A stretch of 64,000 nucleotides of DNA. It comes from Pholiota molesta (taxonomy: Eukaryota > Basidiomycota > Agaricomycetes > Agaricales > Strophariaceae). The notes under the pieces are model-generated. The model was not told where the DNA came from and did no database searches. It worked only from the letters and a program-made list of their open reading frames with translations. The position numbers and the translations under genes were made by a program. Positions 58,901 through 64,000 of the stretch are shown one piece after another (within the stretch, counting starts at the first letter, position 1; the number at the start of each line of letters is the position of its first letter). The stretch covers positions 164,391-228,390 of the forward strand of contig JACGCK010000072.1 of the NCBI GenBank assembly GCA_014925825.1, given 5' to 3'.

Positions 58901-61178
58901 TACCCGGCACTTGACGTTGGATTTTACGCTCCCGTCCCTGCTACCACCTCCGGAGAATTCATCTCTGTCTACGAAGCCTTATGTGTGCTCGCGGCGCTTG
59001 AGCACGCCGCGTCCCTTTTCCCTCAGCCCGCTCGCTTTGCCATTTTTACGGACAACTCACACACTGTCGACATGTTTGCGTGCTTAAGGGCGCAACCCCA
59101 ATACAACGAAATTCTCAAAGCCTCTGTGACATTCGCCTAGCGACGAATCATCAACTTCGCGTCCTACATGTCCCTGGTGAGCGTAACGAAGTCGCAGACG
59201 CCATCTCTCGTCGCCAGTTCTCCCATGCACTCGGCTTGCGTCCAAAGATCACCTTCAACATTTTTGAACCCCCTCGAGTCACGCTGGGGGCAGCAAAAAA
59301 ATGATGATCTCCTCCGGTGTGCGCTCCAGGCAACGCCCGCGCGAAGCTTGGACGCGCGAACGCTTGCTCCATGAACGAGCAATCTCTTTGGGGCAAGCTA
59401 TCGACACAGGAACGTGGAAGAACTACGGCTCCGCCTTGAATTCATACCTCAACTTCATACGACTCCATGACTTCCCTGTTGACCCAACCGCCGACACCCT
59501 ATCTTTCTACACGGTCTGGACCTCCGCCCACATCAAACCCGACTCCGTGAACTCTTATCTCTCTGGTATCTGTCAGCAACTCGAGCCTTATTTCCCTGAC
59601 GTACGCAAAAACCGCAATTCACCTCTCGTCCACAAAACCATGCAAGGTTGCATGCGCCGTCATGGAAGTCCCACGGTCCGTAAGCGCGCGCTTACCATTG
59701 AAGACTTAGAAACCGTGGTCGAACACTACAGCACGTCCACCGACCATGACGACCTCCTCTTCGTAGCCATGCTCCTCACTGGATTTTTCGCATTAATGCG
59801 TTTAGGCGAAATGGCTTATTCAGACGATACCACTCTACGCGATCCACGGAAAGTCACTACTCGGGCGTCTATCAAATCAACGATGATTTCTTCCAATTTT
59901 TCCTTCCCAGTCACAAAGCAGACAAGCGCTATGAAGGAAATATTGTGATGGTTCGTCGTAACCACCAGAAAGCTGATCCGTTCAAAGCCTTCGTGTCATA
60001 CCTCGCTTCCCGCGACCACCTATTCCCTTACAACTCCGCACTCTGGCTTACCAGCAACGCTCGCGTACCAACTCGGTCCTTCTTCATGCGGCGCCTCCGT
60101 ACCTTTTTGCGAAAGACATAGGAGGTCATTCTATGCGTGCTGGCGGAGCGACCTTCATGGCCGAATGCGGGTGTCCACCTTCCCTAATCCAGGCCGCGGG
60201 CAGATGGGCATCGGAAGCATTCGAACTCTACATCAGGAAGAACCCAATCCTCCTCCAAGCTCTATTATTCGCCCGGGACAAGCGTCAGGTAGCCTACAGT
60301 CATTCGTCTTGATCACTCCTCACATCACTACCGTTTCATCTTTTGCCCTATTTCTTTGTTACGATATATTTTCCCTTCATCTTTTTCACTTCATTTAACT
60401 TTTCCTTTCACTTCCACATCATCCTCCTTTCCCTCGTCACTTTCCAAACTATTAAAAAAAAAAAAAAAAAAAACCCTTTTATATATATATGCATTTATAC
60501 ATCTTCATGTCTCCTTCTCCATTTTCTTTTTCTTCATAGGGCTTATAGCCATACCGTACATCAAGACGAATATATTACACGCGAGGCGTCTGGCGCAGAG
60601 CCGACACCTCGCCATTTTCGGCCTACACCTGACTACGCCCACACCTCGGTTCTCACGAACCACCTGCACTCGCCTCTGCAACCTCAAGAGCCTAGGTAAA
60701 ATTGGTCGGGTTTAAATATTATTTACTCTAGTCCAATTATACCGACCAAGGCTCGTTAGTCACATGCGTATTTCCCCACACTGGCCTGGCCGTGTGGATG
60801 ACCCCCAATTGCGCTGGCCCGGCCGCGCAATAATATATCGACGGCCACGCTGAGCTGGTCCGCCGCTCATTGCGAGTCTGCCTCACCTTTAATAGAAAGT
60901 CGTTCGCAGCGGATTAATTTTCGTCCGGCATGTGACCCAACTGGGAGGAAGGAAATTTTAAGACAAACTGACTCGCATCCTGGTTTGTCTCCCTTCTTTC
61001 CTTCCTCCACTCGCCATTTGCAGAGGCTCGACATCTCTCAAAAACACCCACCCACCACAACCCCTTTTCCTTTCAGTCTAAGATCTTTTTTCCTTTTGCC
61101 TCCTTATTTTTGCGCTCACACATATGTGGTTTTATTTCACATTTCATTTGTCTGTACTCGTTCATATGTATTTATAGC
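55944..61178 (+). mobile_element. Retrotransposon copy C8, near full length, deleted 5' repeat
   Basis: The 5' repeat keeps its first ~47 bp and its last ~35 bp (junction near 55990), so most of it is deleted. Gag starts at 56071 and pol at 56078. Gag breaks near 56845 (one C lost). Pol and recombinase break at many single-base losses (for example near 57152, 57905, 58170, 58412, 58487, 58569, 58723, 59130, 59876, 60107). Complete 3' UTR, repeat and tail (60548-61178) follow. Confidence 0.85.
56071..57490 (+). pseudogene. Gag-like ORF1 of C8 (frameshifted near 56845)
   Basis: Supplies the uninterrupted N-terminal half of gag (MSYEGSF... to about residue 258), including the region where C1 is broken. 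After the lost C the ORF runs into the pol frame, and the gag frame resumes to the zinc motifs and stop at 57490. The overlapping pol frame begins at the ATG at 56078 (MKDLSPEASPSPKNPP) and is open across the same stretch. Confidence 0.75.
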
Positions 61179-64000
61179 GCCATACCGTACATCAAGACGA
61201 ATATACTAGTCCAATTATACCGACCAAGGCTCGTTAGTCACATGCGTATTTCCCCACACTGGCCTGGCCGTGTGGATGACCCCCAATTGCGCTGGCCCGG
61301 CCCGCGCAATAATATATCGACGGCCACGCTGAGCTGGTCCGCCGCTCATTGCGAGTCTGCCTCACCTTTAATAGAAAGTCGTTCGCAGCGGATTAATTTT
61401 CGTCCGGCATGTGACCCAACTGGGAGGAAGGAAATTTTAAGACAAACTGACTCGCATCCTGGTTTGTCTCCCTTCTTTTCCTTCCTCCACTCGCCATTTG
61501 CAGAGGCTCGACATCCCTCAAAAAACACCTCAACTTCGTCATCGTTTACACTCAATCTCTATTTTTACCAATGAGTTATGAAGGATCTTTCGCCAGAAGC
61601 ATCCCCATCACCGAAGAACCCGCCAATCATGGTGATGGCGGATCACAGGTCCCAAGCGCCCGAAACCCCGAGCCTACTGCTCAGAATGCCCGAATCACCG
61701 AGCCTACTGCTCAGAATGTCCAATCCCGAGCACCCGATGGACGAAATGGAGGAACTCAGCCGCGAGTCGACAATGAGCTCATTGTCGATATCAACAGACG
61801 CCTCAATGATTTTAGAGAAGGGAGAATTTCGAAGGCAAGGACAATCGCCTACATCACGTCGAAGTTGGACTTCTCGCATGGGGAAAGCATGGACGAGTCT
61901 CAGAAGGAAACCGCTCTCGCGGAATACCTCGGAATTATCGAATCTTTCGAGCGTCTCGCCGCCGATGCAGCTAGGCGAGGAGCTCATGCCGTCGCAGGAC
62001 TCAACCACCGGGCGCCTACACAAGCGCCCGAGCCTTCTCGAGCGCCTGCAACCGCTATCGACCAGGAGGTCGAATCCCTCCTCGAAAGCATCTCTCCATC
62101 CAAGAAACGAGCAAAACCCAACGACGACGGATCTGACGAAGAAGGCGGAGGATACGGTTCTGATGGAGGCGGACAGACAAACAAAAAGCAAAATTGTACG
62201 AACGCGACATGCCATGGTTCCAACGAGAACTTACTGCACGACGCGATTCAAACCCGAGCTGCGCTGAAACACGACGAATCCTTGGGCTTCTCGGAAATGA
62301 CATCAGTACCGTCAAGCGTTGGATCCAACAATCTTCCACCGCCCCCCAGGTTTCCCCAGCTCCGAATGGGAAAACATCGCCCGAGGCAATGCCGTCGACC
62401 TCGACAAAGTGTTCTCGGCATTGCACCTCGTCGCGCCTACTAAAGAGAACTTTGGACGCGTGGGATCGACTACGATCAGCCTCGGCGACACTGAGCCACT
62501 CCGACGTGTCCAAACCATGGGAGACTGGTTCGCAGCTTGGCGTGAGGCCGCGAAAGCGACCGCGTTTGTTTTCCCACACCGACGCGACGAGCTTTGGAGT
62601 ACGGTGACTACATTGGACGGGAATTCTCAGCCAAGACCCCATCATCTCACCGGAAAATCATCTTGTTCGACGCCGCCGTCCGCAACATGGTCGGCGGCGG
62701 ACAAGCATCCTGCTCACCGATCGCCACTTGTTCAATCACATCTACTCGGCTATCATCCCCGCGGACGGAATCCAATCTGACGTCGGACGATCAGGGGCAT
62801 CAGCTTCTCGCCACGGATCACGGATTCGCGGATCAGACATCTGTAAGCGATTCAACGCCTATCACTGCCCCGACGGAAACTCTGCAAGTACAAGCATATC
62901 TGCAGACGATGCAAGAAGCAGGGACACGGACAGCACGAGTGCGAGGGCGGAAAAGAAGGTGAAGGAAAGGTGGCGCGAGGGCTTAAGCCCAAGTTCTTGC
63001 GTCACAACCTATGGGCCGCTGGTGATTATCCCACCGCGCGCTCCGTCGCTGACTGGACTGAGACGGCGGAACGCTCCCTCGCCCCCGCAGAGTGAACTGG
63101 ACGATCCTGTAGTTAGGAAGACTATCGCAGAAAACCCTCATTTGTTCAAAATCGTTAACTCCAATTAATGTTGACCGTTTCGAAGAATTGCTACGTGACC
63201 ACCCCAATCCCGCTTTCGTTGCATCAGTGTGCGCGGACTCCGTGAAGGTTTCTGGCCTTGGGCGACACCCACAAGGATGGTTATCCCGTCACACATGATG
63301 CATCCCTACCTCCTCCCCGCGACCCGCGTGAAGCCGCGTTCTTGGAGACTCAACGTCAAGAAGAAATCGCTAAGGTCGTTTTTCTCCCTCGTTTGGCCCC
63401 GACTCCTACCGGGCATGTATAGCATGCCTATCCACGCTGTTCCTAAGCCTAATTCCGATGATTTGCGTATGGTCACTGACCAGAGCGCAGGCGATTTTTC
63501 ACTCAACTCCATGATCCCTCGCGAAGCGATCTCAGGTTACCCACTCGATAACATGAAGCGCCTGGGCGAGCTTCTCCTTCATATCCGTAAGACCGAGGGT
63601 GACGGACGTCTTGTCATGGTCAAATCCGACGTCGCCGAAGCTTATCGTCTCATGCCTATGCACCCTCATTGGCAAATTAAACAGGTCAATACTATTAATG
63701 GCACGCGGAATGTTGATAGGAACAACGCTTTCGGTGGCAGGGGTTCTGGGTGTATCTGGATTGCGTTCAACGGCCTTGTTACCTGGATCGCCATTCATGT
63801 TAAGGGACTCGTCTGGCTTTGTGTCTACTCAGACGATTCCTTCATGCCTGAATGGAGCGACCGTATCACTTGGGATCCTGTTTTCCAAAAGGAAATGCCT
63901 TCGAGCCAGGTACAACTTCTTGAACTCTGGCGGGAATTAGGCATTCCATACAAGGAAAAGAAGCAACTGTCCGGTTCCCCCTCACCATTATTGGTATTGA
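61179..64000 (+). mobile_element. Retrotransposon copy C9, continues beyond the window
   Basis: Directly abuts the C8 tail. Its 5' repeat keeps only the first ~27 bp before jumping to ctagtccaatt in the middle of the repeat. Leader, gag (61571), pol (61578) and RT follow to the window edge. Single-base losses are especially dense here (for example near 62192, 62345, 62599, 62704, 62882, 62971, 63072, 63231, 63263, 63374), plus one inserted base near 63157. Confidence 0.82.

Overview
The window comes from a basidiomycete fungus, most likely an Agaricomycete mushroom or wood/litter decayer. Genes carry many 50-62 nt GT-AG introns. There are two secreted GH7 cellobiohydrolases with fungal CBM1 domains, a GH30 glycosidase and an F-box/WD40 protein, and the last 32 kb is packed with a gag-RT-RNaseH-tyrosine-recombinase (Ngaro/DIRS-type) retrotransposon of the kind known from mushrooms.

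Layout. 0.7-7.1 kb: two tandem, minus-strand GH7 cellobiohydrolase paralogues with matching exon structure and shared promoter blocks. 7.1-15.3 kb: mostly non-coding, with gene remnants (8.9-9.7 kb, including a tandem intron-exon duplication; a coiled-coil remnant at 10.1-10.6 kb), a hairpin repeat cluster (10.6-10.8 kb), a small conserved-looking protein (11.8-12.2 kb) and a multi-spanning membrane protein (13.4-14.0 kb). 15.4-17.9 kb: a 17-exon GH30 gene. 19.5-20.7 kb: an unrecognised gene. 21.7-25.0 kb: an F-box/WD40 substrate receptor. 26.5-28.1 kb: helical unknown protein(s). 30.2-31.4 kb: an intact PP2C phosphatase resembling pyruvate dehydrogenase phosphatase. 31.8-64 kb: nine full or partial copies (C1-C9) of one retrotransposon, nested head-to-tail and in inverted orientation, with one short captured exon of a bHLH gene.

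How the parts work together. The GH7 pair (crystalline cellulose) and the GH30 enzyme (probably a beta-1,6-glucan) are secreted polysaccharide hydrolases. The F-box protein would select substrates for an SCF ubiquitin ligase. The PP2C enzyme probably acts on mitochondrial pyruvate dehydrogenase. The retrotransposon array starts only about 430 bp upstream of the PP2C start codon.

Main observations. (1) In the retrotransposon the gag frame lies entirely inside a second open frame that starts 7 nt after the gag ATG and runs on into RT-RNaseH, so about 1.4 kb appears to be dual coding. (2) The RT stop and the recombinase start share an ATGA preceded by a perfect A_AAA_AAA slippery heptamer. (3) The array contains a palindrome of about 9.3 kb with a 20-nt spacer and other inverted junctions. 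(4) Many frame breaks here, in host genes and in the element alike, are single-base losses, often in homopolymers and otherwise in well-conserved protein. This pattern fits consensus errors of a long-read assembly at least as well as it fits real decay, so 'pseudogene' calls should be read with that in mind.
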